From Paracoccus sp. MBLB3053 (lineage in GTDB: Bacteria; Pseudomonadota; Alphaproteobacteria; Rhodobacterales; Rhodobacteraceae), in the NCBI RefSeq assembly GCF_031822435.1, contig NZ_JAVQLW010000001.1, positions 1,681,501 to 1,745,500 of the forward strand: DNA of 64,000 nt. Reading direction: 5' to 3'. Both the position numbers and the translations under genes were made by a program. A model generated the notes under the pieces. It did no database searches. It worked only from the letters and a program-made list of their open reading frames with translations, and was not told the DNA's origin. Of the stretch, positions 9,994-19,920 are shown piece after piece (positions within the stretch are counted from its first letter, which is position 1; each line of letters starts with the position of its first letter).

Positions 9994-10571
9994 CGCAGCC
10001 GCGCTCGAACGGTCGAACTGTGCTGACCCTGGTCGGCGTCGTGATCGTCATGGGTGCCCTGTCCTGGGCCGCCGTGCCATTTTATAACTGGTTCTGCCGT
10101 GTCACAGGCTATGGCGGCACCACCAATGTCGCCGAACGGGCCTCGGATGTCGTGCTGGATGAAAAGATCCGCATCCGCTTCGATTCCAATGTCGACCCGA
10201 ATATGGGATGGACATTCAGACCGCTTCAGCGTGAGATGGAGTTGCGCATTGGCGAGAACGCCATCGCATTTTACGAAGCGATCAATACCAGCGACGTGCC
10301 GATCACCGGGACGGCCAGCTATAACGTTGCGCCTGACGTCGCCGGATATTTCTTCAACAAGATCGAATGTTTCTGCTTTACCGAGCAGACATTGCAGCCG
10401 GGCGAGCGGGTCGAGATGCCCGTGAGCTTCTTCGTGGATGCGGGAATCGTCGATGACCGCGACGCAAACCGTGTCCGTGACATTACCCTGTCCTATACAT
10501 TCCACCGCAGCGAGCCCTCGGCGCCGAAGCAGGCGGCGCTGAAGGAGGCGACGGACAAGTCGATCAACTAG
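9990..10571 (+). CDS. ctaG: Cytochrome c oxidase assembly protein CtaG (Cox11 type)
   Basis: Cox11-family copper chaperone that helps build the CuB site in subunit I. The 193-residue protein has one N-terminal membrane helix (about 11-29) followed by a periplasmic immunoglobulin-like domain. The copper-binding CFCF motif is present (C127 and C129 in IECFCFTEQ), and C36 lies just after the helix in [10 protein letters not shown], as in the family. Its GTG start overlaps the stop of the preceding small gene. Confidence 0.96.
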   Translation: MTQPRSNGRTVLTLVGVVIVMGALSWAAVPFYNWFCRVTGYGGTTNVAERASDVVLDEKIRIRFDSNVDPNMGWTFRPLQREMELRIGENAIAFYEAINTSDVPITGTASYNVAPDVAGYFFNKIECFCFTEQTLQPGERVEMPVSFFVDAGIVDDRDANRVRDITLSYTFHRSEPSAPKQAALKEATDKSIN

Positions 10572-11429
<858 letters not shown>

Positions 11430-11493
11430 TCCCAAGCTGAGTTTCCTGACGGCGCGGGGCATGTCTCTCGCGCCGTTTTCATTGGAAGGGCAG

Positions 11494-12165
11494 ATGCGCC
11501 GCTATCTATTTCCCGTGCTGATCGGCGTTCTGGGCTGCGCCGTGCTCATGTCCCTGGGGTTTTGGCAACTCCATCGGCTGGACTGGAAAGAGGCGATGCT
11601 CGCCCAGATCCAGAGCCGCATCGAGAGTGAGCCCGTGGCCCTGCCGGACCACTTCACCCCCGACATGAAATACCAGCCGGTCTTCGTTTCGGGCAAGACG
11701 ACTGGCAACGAGATCGACGTCCTTTCGGGCACCCGCGAACGCGGTGGGGGCTACCAGGTCATCTCGGGTTTCGTGACGGATGACGGAAGGCACATTCTTC
11801 TTGATCGCGGCTTCGTCGATCAGGATCACAAGCGTGACCCTCGCCCGCCGGTCCGGCTTGAGGTCACGGGAAACCTGCATTGGCCTGATGAAAAGGGATC
11901 GGCCACCCCCGCTCCCAATCTTTCTGAGAACATCTGGTTTGCCCGAGACGTGCCGGCCATGGCAGAGCAGCTTGGGACTGAACCGCTGCTGGTCGTGGCG
12001 GCGTCGGTCGCCGGAGAAATGCAGGGCGTCGAACCCATGCCGGTCGCCATTCAGGGTATTCCGAACAATCATCTCAGCTATGCCGTGCAATGGTTCATGA
12101 TTGCCGCGGTCTGGGCAGGGATGACACTGGCGCTGATCTGGCGTATCAGGCAGCGACAATTCTAG
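11494..12165 (+). CDS. surf1: SURF1 family oxidase assembly protein
   Basis: Surf1 binds heme a and aids its insertion into cytochrome c oxidase. The 223-residue protein has the family layout: an N-terminal membrane helix (about 5-22), a periplasmic domain, and a C-terminal helix (about 197-215). Signature stretches are LGFWQLHRLDWKE, DRGFVDQDHK and NNHLSYAVQWFMIA, which contains the heme-associated histidine. The ATG at 11494 is chosen because GGAAGGG lies 4-10 bases upstream; the frame is open further upstream but overlaps ctaE. Paracoccus species can carry two surf1 copies; this is the one linked to the aa3 operon. Confidence 0.93.
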   Translation: MRRYLFPVLIGVLGCAVLMSLGFWQLHRLDWKEAMLAQIQSRIESEPVALPDHFTPDMKYQPVFVSGKTTGNEIDVLSGTRERGGGYQVISGFVTDDGRHILLDRGFVDQDHKRDPRPPVRLEVTGNLHWPDEKGSATPAPNLSENIWFARDVPAMAEQLGTEPLLVVAASVAGEMQGVEPMPVAIQGIPNNHLSYAVQWFMIAAVWAGMTLALIWRIRQRQF

Positions 12166-12174
12166 AGGATAGTG

Positions 12175-13563
12175 ATGCGCTACGTTTCGACCCGAGGCCG
12201 GGCAGAGGTTCTTGATTTCGCGCAGGCCATGATGACGGGCCTTGCCCGCGATGGCGGCCTTTACCTCCCGGAGGCGATCCCGACCTTCAACGCCGAAGAA
12301 ATCGCAGCCTTTGAGGGCCTGTCCTATGAGGAAGTGGCCCTGCGCGTCATCACGCCCTTCGTGGGCGAAAGCTTCACTCAGGACGAACTCAGGGGCGCGA
12401 TCGCCCGCGCCTATGCGGGCTTCGACCATATTGCTCGCGCGCCGATGGTGCAGCTGGCGCCCGGGCATTTCCTGCTGGAGTTGTTCCACGGGCCGACGCT
12501 GGCCTTCAAGGATTTCGCCATGCAGCTCATTGGCCAGCTGTTTCAGTTGGCACTGGCGAAGTCGGGGGACCGCGTGACCATCCTGGGTGCGACCTCGGGC
12601 GATACCGGCTCGGCCGCGATCGAGGCTTTTCGTGGCCTGTCGAATGTCGATGTGTTCATCATGTACCCGCATGGCCGCGTCAGCGAGGTGCAACGCAGGC
12701 AGATGTCCACCCCGGCCGATGCCAATGTCCACGCGCTGGCGGTCGATGGAACATTCGACGATTGCCAGGCGCGGCTCAAGGACCTGTTCAACGACCACGA
12801 ATTCCGCGACGGGGTCGGGCTTGCAGGGGTCAATTCGATCAATTGGGCGCGCGTGCTGGCCCAGATCGTCTATTACTTCACTGCAGCAGCAAGTCTTGGT
12901 GCACCGCTTCGCGAAGTCGATTTCACCGTGCCCACCGGCAATTTCGGCGATGTCTTCGCAGGGTCGATCGCAAAAGCCATGGGGCTTCCGGTCGGGCGTC
13001 TGGTCGTGGCGACCAACCAGAACGACATCCTGCACCGCGCGCTGACGACCGGCGAATACCGCACCGGCACCGTCGAGCCCTCGATCAGCCCCTCGATGGA
13101 CATTCAGGTCAGTTCGAACTTCGAACGCGCCTTGTGGCTGGCCTATGGCCACGACGGCGCCGCCGTCAGCCAATTGATGGACGAGCTGAAATCGGGTGGC
13201 TTCTCGATCAGTCAGGGCGCGCTTGAGCACCTGCGCGAAATCTATGTCTCGGGCCGTGTGTCCGAGGCCGAGACGACCGACATGATCGCGACGATCCGCA
13301 GCGAGACTGCCGAGGTTATCTGCCCCCACACTGCCGTCGCGGTGAAGGTTGCGCGCGCGCATCTGCGTCCGGGCGTTCCGATGATCAGCCTGTCGACCGC
13401 GCATCCGGCGAAGTTCCCCGATGCGGTCGAGGCCGCAATCGGCATTCGGCCGGACCTTCCCGAGCATATGGCCGACCTGTTTGAGCGGGACGAACGGATT
13501 ACTCGGGTTGAAAACGACGCCGACAAGATTAAATCGCTGATCCTTGAACGGAGAACAGTGTGA
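12175..13563 (+). CDS. thrC: Threonine synthase
   Basis: PLP enzyme converting O-phosphohomoserine to threonine. The 462-residue length fits the long bacterial class. The N-terminus begins YVSTRGRAEVLDF and LARDGGLYLPE, as in class 2 threonine synthases. The PLP lysine is K112 in GPTLAFKDFAMQ, and GATSGDTGSAAIEAF is the phosphate loop. ATG at 12175 is preferred over the GTG at 12172 because GAGG lies 6 bases upstream. It starts 9 bases after surf1, and the next gene's GTG overlaps its stop, so thrC seems to ride with the cta transcript or lie in a run-on operon. Confidence 0.96.
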   Translation: MRYVSTRGRAEVLDFAQAMMTGLARDGGLYLPEAIPTFNAEEIAAFEGLSYEEVALRVITPFVGESFTQDELRGAIARAYAGFDHIARAPMVQLAPGHFLLELFHGPTLAFKDFAMQLIGQLFQLALAKSGDRVTILGATSGDTGSAAIEAFRGLSNVDVFIMYPHGRVSEVQRRQMSTPADANVHALAVDGTFDDCQARLKDLFNDHEFRDGVGLAGVNSINWARVLAQIVYYFTAAASLGAPLREVDFTVPTGNFGDVFAGSIAKAMGLPVGRLVVATNQNDILHRALTTGEYRTGTVEPSISPSMDIQVSSNFERALWLAYGHDGAAVSQLMDELKSGGFSISQGALEHLREIYVSGRVSEAETTDMIATIRSETAEVICPHTAVAVKVARAHLRPGVPMISLSTAHPAKFPDAVEAAIGIRPDLPEHMADLFERDERITRVENDADKIKSLILERRTV

Positions 13564-14825
13564 ATCAAACCCGCATCAGCACCTTGTCCAATGGTTTGCG
13601 TGTGGTCACGCGCGACATGCCCGGCCTGCATTCCGCAGCCATCGGAATCTGGGTCAGCGCCGGCTGCCGCGATGAACGCGCCGAGCAGAACGGCATTGCC
13701 CACTTCCTTGAGCACATGGCCTTCAAGGGCACCGGAACGCGCAGCGCGCTGGATATCGTCGAGGCGATCGAGAATGTCGGCGGCTATATCAACGCCTATA
13801 CCTCGCGCGACGTGACCTCCTATTACGCGCGGGTTCTGGCGGGGGATGTCGAGCTGGCGTTGGACGTGATCTCGGACATCGTGCTGAACCCCGTGTTCGA
13901 CCAGCGCGAGATCGAGGTCGAGCGCGGCGTCATCCTGCAGGAAATCGGTCAGTCGCTCGACACGCCTGATGACGTGATCTTCGATTGGCTGCAAGAAGCC
14001 GCCTATCCGAACCAGCCGATGGGCCGCACCATTCTGGGGCCCGCCGAACGCGTCAGCCATTTCGGCCGTGATGATCTTTCAGGATTCATTACCGAACACT
14101 ACGGACCTGAACGCATGATCCTTTCCGCTGCCGGGGCCGTCGATCACGACCGCATCCTGCGCCAGGCGGAAATGATCTTTTCGCACCTGCCGTCGCGTGG
14201 TCTTACCTCGCGGGAACCTGCCCGTTGGCAGGGGGCCGAAGCCCGGCATGTGAAAAAGCTGGAGCAGGCCCATTTCGCGTTGGCCTTTGAGGGTCCGGGC
14301 TACATGGCACCCGATTTCTATGCCGCCCAGATCTGGACTTCGGCGCTTGGGGGCGGAATGTCTTCGCGCCTGTTCCAGAAGATCCGCGAAGAGCGGGGGT
14401 TGTGCTATTCCATCTTCGCCCAATCGGGTTTCCATGACGATACCGGCATGGTCACGATCTATGCGGGGACCTCGGGGGATCAGATTGCCGACCTCGCCAA
14501 CCTCACGATCGACGAGATGAAGCGTTCGGCCGAGGACATGACCGAGGCCGAGATCGCTCGGGCCCGCGCCCAATTGAAAGCCGGGCTGCTGATGGGTCTG
14601 GAAAGCCCTACCGGGCAGGCCGAGCGCATGGCCCGTTCCCTCGCGATCTGGGGCAGGGTATCGGAACCGGCCGAGGTTGCCCGCAAGATCGATGCGGTCA
14701 CGGTGGAAGATGTGCGCGCGCATGCCGAACGTCTTATACAGAATGCGCGCCCGGCTCTTGCGCTTTACGGCCCGGTGCGGTCTGCTCCGAGCATAGAGAA
14801 ACTGAGTCAAAGGCTTGCCGCCTGA
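13560..14825 (+). CDS. M16 family zinc metallopeptidase (PqqL/mitochondrial processing-type)
   Basis: Pitrilysin-family peptidase of 421 residues related to the beta subunit of mitochondrial processing peptidase. The inverted zinc motif HxxEH is intact (H48, E51, H52 in AHFLEHMAFKGT), and the third ligand glutamate lies in EIEVERGVILQEIGQ (about residue 124). The C-terminal domain keeps GGGMSSRLFQKIREERGLCYSI, the substrate-binding R and Y region. There is no signal peptide, so it is probably cytoplasmic. The GTG start overlaps the thrC stop, and the stop overlaps the next ATG. thrC next to an M16 peptidase is common in alphaproteobacteria. The natural substrate is not known. Confidence 0.93.
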   Translation: MNQTRISTLSNGLRVVTRDMPGLHSAAIGIWVSAGCRDERAEQNGIAHFLEHMAFKGTGTRSALDIVEAIENVGGYINAYTSRDVTSYYARVLAGDVELALDVISDIVLNPVFDQREIEVERGVILQEIGQSLDTPDDVIFDWLQEAAYPNQPMGRTILGPAERVSHFGRDDLSGFITEHYGPERMILSAAGAVDHDRILRQAEMIFSHLPSRGLTSREPARWQGAEARHVKKLEQAHFALAFEGPGYMAPDFYAAQIWTSALGGGMSSRLFQKIREERGLCYSIFAQSGFHDDTGMVTIYAGTSGDQIADLANLTIDEMKRSAEDMTEAEIARARAQLKAGLLMGLESPTGQAERMARSLAIWGRVSEPAEVARKIDAVTVEDVRAHAERLIQNARPALALYGPVRSAPSIEKLSQRLAA

Positions 14826-15406
14826 TGTTCAACCGCCACCGTCCGCCTCGACTGGAGACCGAGCGGATGGTGCTGCGTTTGCCGGCACATGGCGATTTTG
14901 ATGCATGGGCAGGTCTGAGAACGCTCAGCAGGAATTTTCTGACGCCGTGGGAGCCGGTCTGGGCGCAGGATCATCTGGCCAAGAAAAGCTTCACTAACCG
15001 CGTCTATTGGGCGCAGCGCGCGAACCGAAACGGGACCGCGCTGCCGCTATTCCTGATCCGCAAGGATGGAACCTTCCTGGGTGCAATCACGCTTGACAAT
15101 ATCCGGCGTGGCCCCGCGCAATCCGCGACCATCGGCTACTGGATCGGCGAACCGCATGCCCGACAAGGCTTCATGCAGGAAGCAATCGCCGCACTTGTGA
15201 GCCATGCCTTTTCGATCATGGATCTGAGTCGCATCGAGGCTGCATGCCTGCCCGAGAATGCCGCCTCGCGCGGAGTATTGGAAAAAGCCGGTTTCAAGTA
15301 TGAGGGTGTGGCGCAAAGCTATCTTCAGATCAATGGCCGCTGGCGAAATCATGTGCTTTACGCCAATCTGCGCAGCGACAGGCGTGGCAAGACCGAAGTC
15401 CGCTGA
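14825..15406 (+). CDS. GNAT acetyltransferase, RimJ-like
   Basis: A 193-residue GNAT-fold protein resembling ribosomal-protein N-acetyltransferases (RimJ/RimL). Family features are LETERMVLRLP at the N-terminus, the acetyl-CoA loop region IGYWIGEPHARQGFMQEA (about 105-122), and the late motif ENAASRGVLEKAGFKYEG (about 145-162). ATG overlaps the stop of the M16 peptidase gene, indicating coupled translation. RimJ-type proteins may modify ribosomal proteins or small molecules; the actual target cannot be told from sequence. Confidence 0.88.
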   Translation: MFNRHRPPRLETERMVLRLPAHGDFDAWAGLRTLSRNFLTPWEPVWAQDHLAKKSFTNRVYWAQRANRNGTALPLFLIRKDGTFLGAITLDNIRRGPAQSATIGYWIGEPHARQGFMQEAIAALVSHAFSIMDLSRIEAACLPENAASRGVLEKAGFKYEGVAQSYLQINGRWRNHVLYANLRSDRRGKTEVR

Positions 15407-15414
15407 GAACCGAC

Positions 15415-16854
15415 ATGCTCAATCCCGCTGATGACAAACTCGCTGCGGCATTGCCCAAGGGCGTGTTGCGCCCGATGGCCCCGGCCTATCTGGAGGAACC
15501 GCGCGGCCGCTATTTCGGCAAGGCCGGTCTAATCGCGGCGCCACGCACCACCGATGAGGTTGCGGCCGTGGTAAAAGCCTGCGCTGAGGCGCGCGTGGGG
15601 ATCGTCGCTCGGGGGGGTGGAACGGGACTGGTCGGCGGGCAGATCATGGCCAAGGGGCCCGCGCCGCTGATCCTTTCCCTGGAACGGATGACCGCACTTC
15701 GCGGCATCTGGCCCGAGGAAAACGTGCTGATCGCCGAAGCGGGGATGACGCTTCAGGCCGTGCGAGACGCGGCCGAGGCGCAGGGGAGGTTGTTCCCGCT
15801 TTCTCTTGCCAGCCAGGGCAGCGCCGCGATCGGTGGTTGCCTTGCCACCAATGCCGGGGGCGTGACGGCGTTGCGCTATGGGACGGCCCGCGCGCTCTGC
15901 CTCGGCATCGAGGCGGTGCTGCCCGATGGAAGCGTGGTCCACGACCTGAAGCGGCTGCGCAAGGACAATACGGGCTACGACCTGCGCGATCTGTTGATCG
16001 GAGCCGAGGGCACCTTGGGGATCATCACGGCCGCGAGTCTCAAGCTGGTTGTCCCGCCCCCCAATGTCGGTGTCGCGATGCTTGAGGTTCCCGATCCCAG
16101 CGCAGCGCTCAGTCTGCTGGCACTTGCCGAAGCGCATATGGCCGGGGGCGTGACGGCCTTCGAACTGATCGGCGGGCAGGGGCTTGCTTTCCTTGCCGAA
16201 ACACTGCCGGAAATCCGAAGGCCGCTTCCGGACGCGGCCTGGAGCGTTCTGATCGAAGTTGGTCTGCCGGCAGGGCTTTCCCCCGACGAGGCATTGGAGC
16301 GTTTCCTGACCGACGCGATGGAGCGCGGCCTGCTCAGCGATGGGATGATTGCCCAATCGGGCCAGCAGGCGGACGGGTTTTGGCATCTTCGCGAGCACAT
16401 CCCCGAGGCGAACCGCCGTATCGGTGCCGTGGCAAGCCACGACATCAGCCTGCCCCTGTCCGAAATCGCCGGGTTCATCAACGACGCCGGCAAGGCGCTG
16501 GCAGCCCGGTCCGATGTCCGGGTGAACTGCTTCGGCCATCTGGGCGACGGAAACCTGCATTACAACATCTTCCCAGCCAAAGGTCGGTCGCGCACCGAAT
16601 ATGACAGTCAGCGCACGGCACTCTCGGAACTTGTCCACGAGATGGTGGTGGCCCGTGGCGGTTCCTTCTCGGCCGAGCATGGTGTCGGGCGACTGAAGGT
16701 CGGCGAACTGGAACGCTGGGGTGATCCGGCCCGCATTTCCGCCATGCGCGCGATCAAGAGCGCGCTTGATCCCTGGGGTATCATGAACCCGGGGGCCGTG
16801 CTTTCCCAAGCTCGGGGCCGAGATGCCGGCGCAGGTGGTCCAGATAAGCCGTGA
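15415..16854 (+). CDS. FAD-binding oxidase, D-2-hydroxyglutarate/D-lactate dehydrogenase type
   Basis: A 479-residue VAO-fold flavoprotein. The FAD-binding domain holds RGGGTGLVGG (about 62-71) and the IGGCLATNAGG stretch; the C-terminal part has CFGHLGDGNLHYN (metal- and substrate-binding histidines) and SAEHGVGRLK, the hallmarks of the GlcD / D-2-hydroxyacid dehydrogenase group. Likely substrates are D-2-hydroxyglutarate, D-lactate or glycolate; the sequence alone does not decide. It begins 8 bases after the acetyltransferase gene. Its last 74 bases overlap the 3' end of the convergent LysR gene. Confidence 0.88.
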   Translation: MLNPADDKLAAALPKGVLRPMAPAYLEEPRGRYFGKAGLIAAPRTTDEVAAVVKACAEARVGIVARGGGTGLVGGQIMAKGPAPLILSLERMTALRGIWPEENVLIAEAGMTLQAVRDAAEAQGRLFPLSLASQGSAAIGGCLATNAGGVTALRYGTARALCLGIEAVLPDGSVVHDLKRLRKDNTGYDLRDLLIGAEGTLGIITAASLKLVVPPPNVGVAMLEVPDPSAALSLLALAEAHMAGGVTAFELIGGQGLAFLAETLPEIRRPLPDAAWSVLIEVGLPAGLSPDEALERFLTDAMERGLLSDGMIAQSGQQADGFWHLREHIPEANRRIGAVASHDISLPLSEIAGFINDAGKALAARSDVRVNCFGHLGDGNLHYNIFPAKGRSRTEYDSQRTALSELVHEMVVARGGSFSAEHGVGRLKVGELERWGDPARISAMRAIKSALDPWGIMNPGAVLSQARGRDAGAGGPDKP

Positions 16855-17695
16855 GGCGCGGCGGGATGAAGGGCTGCGGCAAGTATAGCGCCTGAATGTC
16901 CAGTTGTGGCCCGGGAAATCCTTCCAGCAATCTTTCCAGACTGCCATCGGCGATATCGGATTCGACCACGAAGCGAGGGATGACGGCCACGCCGCATCCT
17001 TCCAGAGCAAGCCGACGCACGGCGCGCGGGCTGTTCACCGTGATACGGCCGGGCAGCGGGACGCTGATCGCCTTGCCCTCGATCACGAACGTGGCGCGAT
17101 GCGATGTCGCCGAGTTGCCATCCCGAATGTTCACGTGCTCCCGCAGCTCGTCCGGATGGCGCGGCCAGCCATTCGCCTCAAGATATCCAGGGCTTGCCAC
17201 GACGACGGATTCCGTGCGTCCGATGCGTCGCGCGATAAGGCTTGAATCGCCAAGCACGCCGATCCGCAAGGCCAGATCGAAACCCTCTGCCGCAAGATCC
17301 ACATAGCGATCGGTAAGGCGCAATTCGATGCTGATGCCGGGATTTTGCTCGGTAAAGTCGCGTGTCAGCACGGGAATGAACATTTCGCCGAAGCTGACGG
17401 GAGCGGTTACAAACAGCCTGCCGGTCAGCGCGCCTTCGTCCGCGCGGGCCTGCGCATCCAGTTCTTCCACCGCAGAGAGAACACGCCGCGCAACAAGAAG
17501 AAAGCGCTCCCCCGCCGGGGTCAGCGACAGCGAGCGGGTCGTCCTGTTGAGAAGCGTTATCCCTTGGTGGCTTTCGAGTGCGGCGACGTATTTGCTGACC
17601 AATTTGTTGGAGATGCCCAATCGCTTGCCGGCCCGCGTAAACGAACCAGCATCGACCACTGCGACAAATGCCCTGATTCCGTCGAGACGATCCAA
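16781..17695 (-). CDS. LysR-family transcriptional regulator
   Basis: LysR-type regulator with an N-terminal winged helix (about 1-60: GIRAFVAVVDAGSFTRAG, then VSKYVAALESHQGITLLNRTTRSLSLT) and a periplasmic-binding-like effector domain. I place the start at the TTG at 17695 (304 residues), which has GGAG 7-10 bases upstream. An ATG at 17779 is in frame, but that longer version would put a perfect operator-like palindrome (17741-17757) inside the coding region. The gene is divergent from doxX, the probable target. It is of the CrgA/AaeR-like subgroup; its inducer is unknown. Confidence 0.88.
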   Translation of the reverse strand: MDRLDGIRAFVAVVDAGSFTRAGKRLGISNKLVSKYVAALESHQGITLLNRTTRSLSLTPAGERFLLVARRVLSAVEELDAQARADEGALTGRLFVTAPVSFGEMFIPVLTRDFTEQNPGISIELRLTDRYVDLAAEGFDLALRIGVLGDSSLIARRIGRTESVVVASPGYLEANGWPRHPDELREHVNIRDGNSATSHRATFVIEGKAISVPLPGRITVNSPRAVRRLALEGCGVAVIPRFVVESDIADGSLERLLEGFPGPQLDIQALYLPQPFIPPRLTAYLDHLRRHLGPELGKARPPGS

Positions 17696-17740
17696 GGTAT
17701 TCTCCAAACTGGCGGCAATGTTTCTCTGATCATGTCCATT

Positions 17741-17757
17741 ATTGCGACAGTCGCAAT
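17741..17757. promoter_or_regulatory. Palindromic operator between lysR and doxX
   Basis: ATTGCGACAGTCGCAAT is a perfect inverted repeat with 8-bp arms around one central base. It contains a T-N11-A core as in LysR operators and lies in the spacer between divergent lysR and doxX, 50 bases before the doxX ATG. This is the normal place for a LysR regulator to control itself and its neighbour. Binding is inferred, not shown. Confidence 0.65.
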
Positions 17758-17806
17758 CCCCTATCTTCGCTGCATCCAAGCATCCTTCCTCATAGGGAAC
17801 CTCGAA

Positions 17807-18232
17807 ATGTCAGATCTCTCACTCACCGGCGTGGCGACTGCCGAAAACCGGGCAGATATCGCCGCCTTCATCCTTCGCACCTCGACCGGGCTGTTCTTCC
17901 TGATCCACGGCCTGATCAAGGTCTTCATCTTCACCCCGGCCGGAACCGCCGGCTATTTTGAATCGATCGGCTTGCCGGGGGCCCTGGGCTACCTGACGAT
18001 CCTGATCGAAGTACTGGGCGGCGTTGCCCTGATCGCGGGCGTTGCCACGCGTCTGGTTTCGCTGGTGATGATTCCGGTTCTGCTGGGCGCGGCCGTGTTT
18101 GGCCATGGCGGTAACGGCTTCACGTTCAGCAACCAGGGCGGCGGCTGGGAATACCCCGTTCTCTGGGCAGTCGTGATGCTGGCCCTGTCTTTCCTGGGAG
18201 ACGGCGCTTGGTCGCTCGGTCGCCGCAAGTAA
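17807..18232 (+). CDS. DoxX family membrane protein
   Basis: A 141-residue DoxX-family protein with four predicted membrane helices (about 20-45, 58-80, 83-103, 115-135). Family features are the N-terminal LRTSTGLFFLIHGLIKVF, with its histidine, and GYFESIGLPGALGYL. DoxX proteins occur as quinone-linked subunits or in redox and electrophile stress responses; no partner subunit is seen here. The ATG at 17807 follows AGGGAACC. A divergent LysR gene and a palindrome suggest inducible control, like LysR/DoxX pairs responding to aromatic electrophiles (an analogy only). Confidence 0.85.
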   Translation: MSDLSLTGVATAENRADIAAFILRTSTGLFFLIHGLIKVFIFTPAGTAGYFESIGLPGALGYLTILIEVLGGVALIAGVATRLVSLVMIPVLLGAAVFGHGGNGFTFSNQGGGWEYPVLWAVVMLALSFLGDGAWSLGRRK

Positions 18233-18257
18233 CCGAAAATCCCACGGAAATCGTGAC

Positions 18258-18281
18258 AAGCCGGCCTTCGGGTCGGCTTTT
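18258..18281 (+). terminator. Terminator after doxX
   Basis: Hairpin with arms AAGCCGGCC and GGTCGGCTT (one G-T wobble) around a short TTCG-type loop, followed by TTTT. It starts 25 bases after the doxX stop. Confidence 0.75.
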
Positions 18282-18365
18282 CGCTATGCGCATGGCTGCC
18301 TTGATTTGTCAGTCCCGCATGTTGACCATAATGAAACCCCGAACCAGGAATTCAGGGGGGCTTTC

Positions 18366-19868
18366 ATGGCCGAGGATTATCATGACCGGATCCGTCACAA
18401 GGGATTGCGCGACCGTGTGGTGAGTGCCGATCAGGCCGCGGGCATGATTGAGGACGGAATGGTCCTCGGGATGAGCGGATTCACCCGCGCAGGTGAAGCC
18501 AAGGCCGTTCCCCTCGCGCTGGCCGAGCGCGCCCGGCGTGAGCCTCTCAAGGTCACGCTGATGACCGGCGCTTCGCTGGGCAACGATCTCGACAAGACTC
18601 TGGCCGAAGCCCATGTGACCGCGCGCCGTATCCCCTTCATGTCCGATCCGTCGCTGCGTCGCGCGATCAATGCGGGCGAGGTGATGTATATCGACCAGCA
18701 TCTCAGCGAGACGGTCGAGCAGTTGAGAACCGGGCAGCTTCCTCCGGTCGATCTGGCCATCGTCGAGGCGGTCGCGATCACCGAAACGGGTGGCATCGTG
18801 CCCACGACATCGGTCGGCAACTCGGCGAGTTTCGCGATCCTCGCCAAGAAGGTGATCGTCGAGATCAACCTGAACCAGTCCGAGCAGCTCGAAGGGCTGC
18901 ATGACATCTACATCCCGACCTATTGGCCAGTGCGGACCCCCATCCCGGTGGTCACGCCGGAAAGCCGGGTCGGATTCCCCTTCATTTCCATTCCGCCGGA
19001 AAAGATCGCGGCGATCGTGATCTCGACGAAGCTCGACTCCTCGTCCACGGTGACCGAGCCGGATGCCGAAACCCGCTCGATTGCAGGCCATCTGACCGAG
19101 TTCCTGAAAGGCGAGGTTGCCCGAGGCCGGATGCCATCGTCACTGCATCCGCTTCAGGCAGGCATCGGCAGCATCGCGAATGCCGTGCTGCACGGTTTCA
19201 TCGACAGCCCCTTCCATGACCTGACAATGTATTCCGAGGTGCTGCAGGATTCGACCTTCGACCTGATGGATGCCGGCAAGATGGTCTTTGCCTCCGGCTC
19301 GTCGATCACGCTTTCTGAAGCGAAATACCGCGACGTCATGGAGCGTTTCCATGACTACAAGCGCAAGCTCGTTCTGCGCCCGCAAGAGATTTCGAACCAT
19401 CCCGAGGTGGTGCGCCGCCTTGGCCTTATCGCGATCAACACGGCGCTGGAATTCGACATCTACGGCAACGTGAACTCCACCCATGTGATGGGCACGAACA
19501 TGATGAACGGAATCGGCGGATCGGGTGATTTCGCGCGAAATTCCTATCTTTCCGTGTTCGTCAGCAAGTCGACGGCCAAGGCAGGCGGCATCTCGTCTGT
19601 CGTGCCGATGGTCAGCCATGTCGACCATACCGAACATGACGTGGATATTCTGGTGACGGAACACGGTCTGGCGGATCTTCGCGGCTTGGCCCCGCGCGAG
19701 CGCGCGAAGCTTGTCATCGCGCACTGTGCTTCTCCGGATTGGCGAGATCAGTTGCAGGACTACCACGATCGCGCGCTGCTGCGTGGCGGGCATACACCTC
19801 ATTTGCTGGAGGAAGCGTTGAGCTGGCACGACCGGCTGCGTCGGACCGGAACGATGAAGCCCGAATGA
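18366..19868 (+). CDS. Acetyl-CoA hydrolase/transferase (succinyl-CoA:acetate CoA-transferase type)
   Basis: A 500-residue class I CoA-transferase of the Ach1/AarC/ScpC group, which moves CoA between acyl groups such as succinyl-CoA and acetate, or acts as an acetyl-CoA hydrolase. The C-terminal domain shows the oxyanion-type GIGSIANAVLHGF, the likely catalytic glutamate E291 in MYSEVLQDSTFDLMD, and GGSGDFARNSYLS before HTEHDVDILVTEHGLADLRG. The ATG at 18366 follows a GGGGGG purine stretch; the frame is open a little upstream. It is monocistronic, between the doxX terminator and a convergent dgt. The exact acyl donor is not decided. Confidence 0.9.
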   Translation: MAEDYHDRIRHKGLRDRVVSADQAAGMIEDGMVLGMSGFTRAGEAKAVPLALAERARREPLKVTLMTGASLGNDLDKTLAEAHVTARRIPFMSDPSLRRAINAGEVMYIDQHLSETVEQLRTGQLPPVDLAIVEAVAITETGGIVPTTSVGNSASFAILAKKVIVEINLNQSEQLEGLHDIYIPTYWPVRTPIPVVTPESRVGFPFISIPPEKIAAIVISTKLDSSSTVTEPDAETRSIAGHLTEFLKGEVARGRMPSSLHPLQAGIGSIANAVLHGFIDSPFHDLTMYSEVLQDSTFDLMDAGKMVFASGSSITLSEAKYRDVMERFHDYKRKLVLRPQEISNHPEVVRRLGLIAINTALEFDIYGNVNSTHVMGTNMMNGIGGSGDFARNSYLSVFVSKSTAKAGGISSVVPMVSHVDHTEHDVDILVTEHGLADLRGLAPRERAKLVIAHCASPDWRDQLQDYHDRALLRGGHTPHLLEEALSWHDRLRRTGTMKPE

Positions 19869-19886
19869 TCCCCTGATCCCAACGGC

Positions 19887-19914
19887 GGCCCGGAAGCCTT
19901 CTGCGATCCGGGCC
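19887..19914. terminator. Hairpin between convergent CoA-transferase gene and dgt
   Basis: Arms GGCCCGGA and TCCGGGCC pair perfectly around a 12-base loop in the 52-base gap between two converging genes. There is no clear T run, so it may act as a weak bidirectional terminator. The same two arm sequences occur again at 21439-21459. Confidence 0.5.
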
Positions 19915-19920
19915 CTGGCT

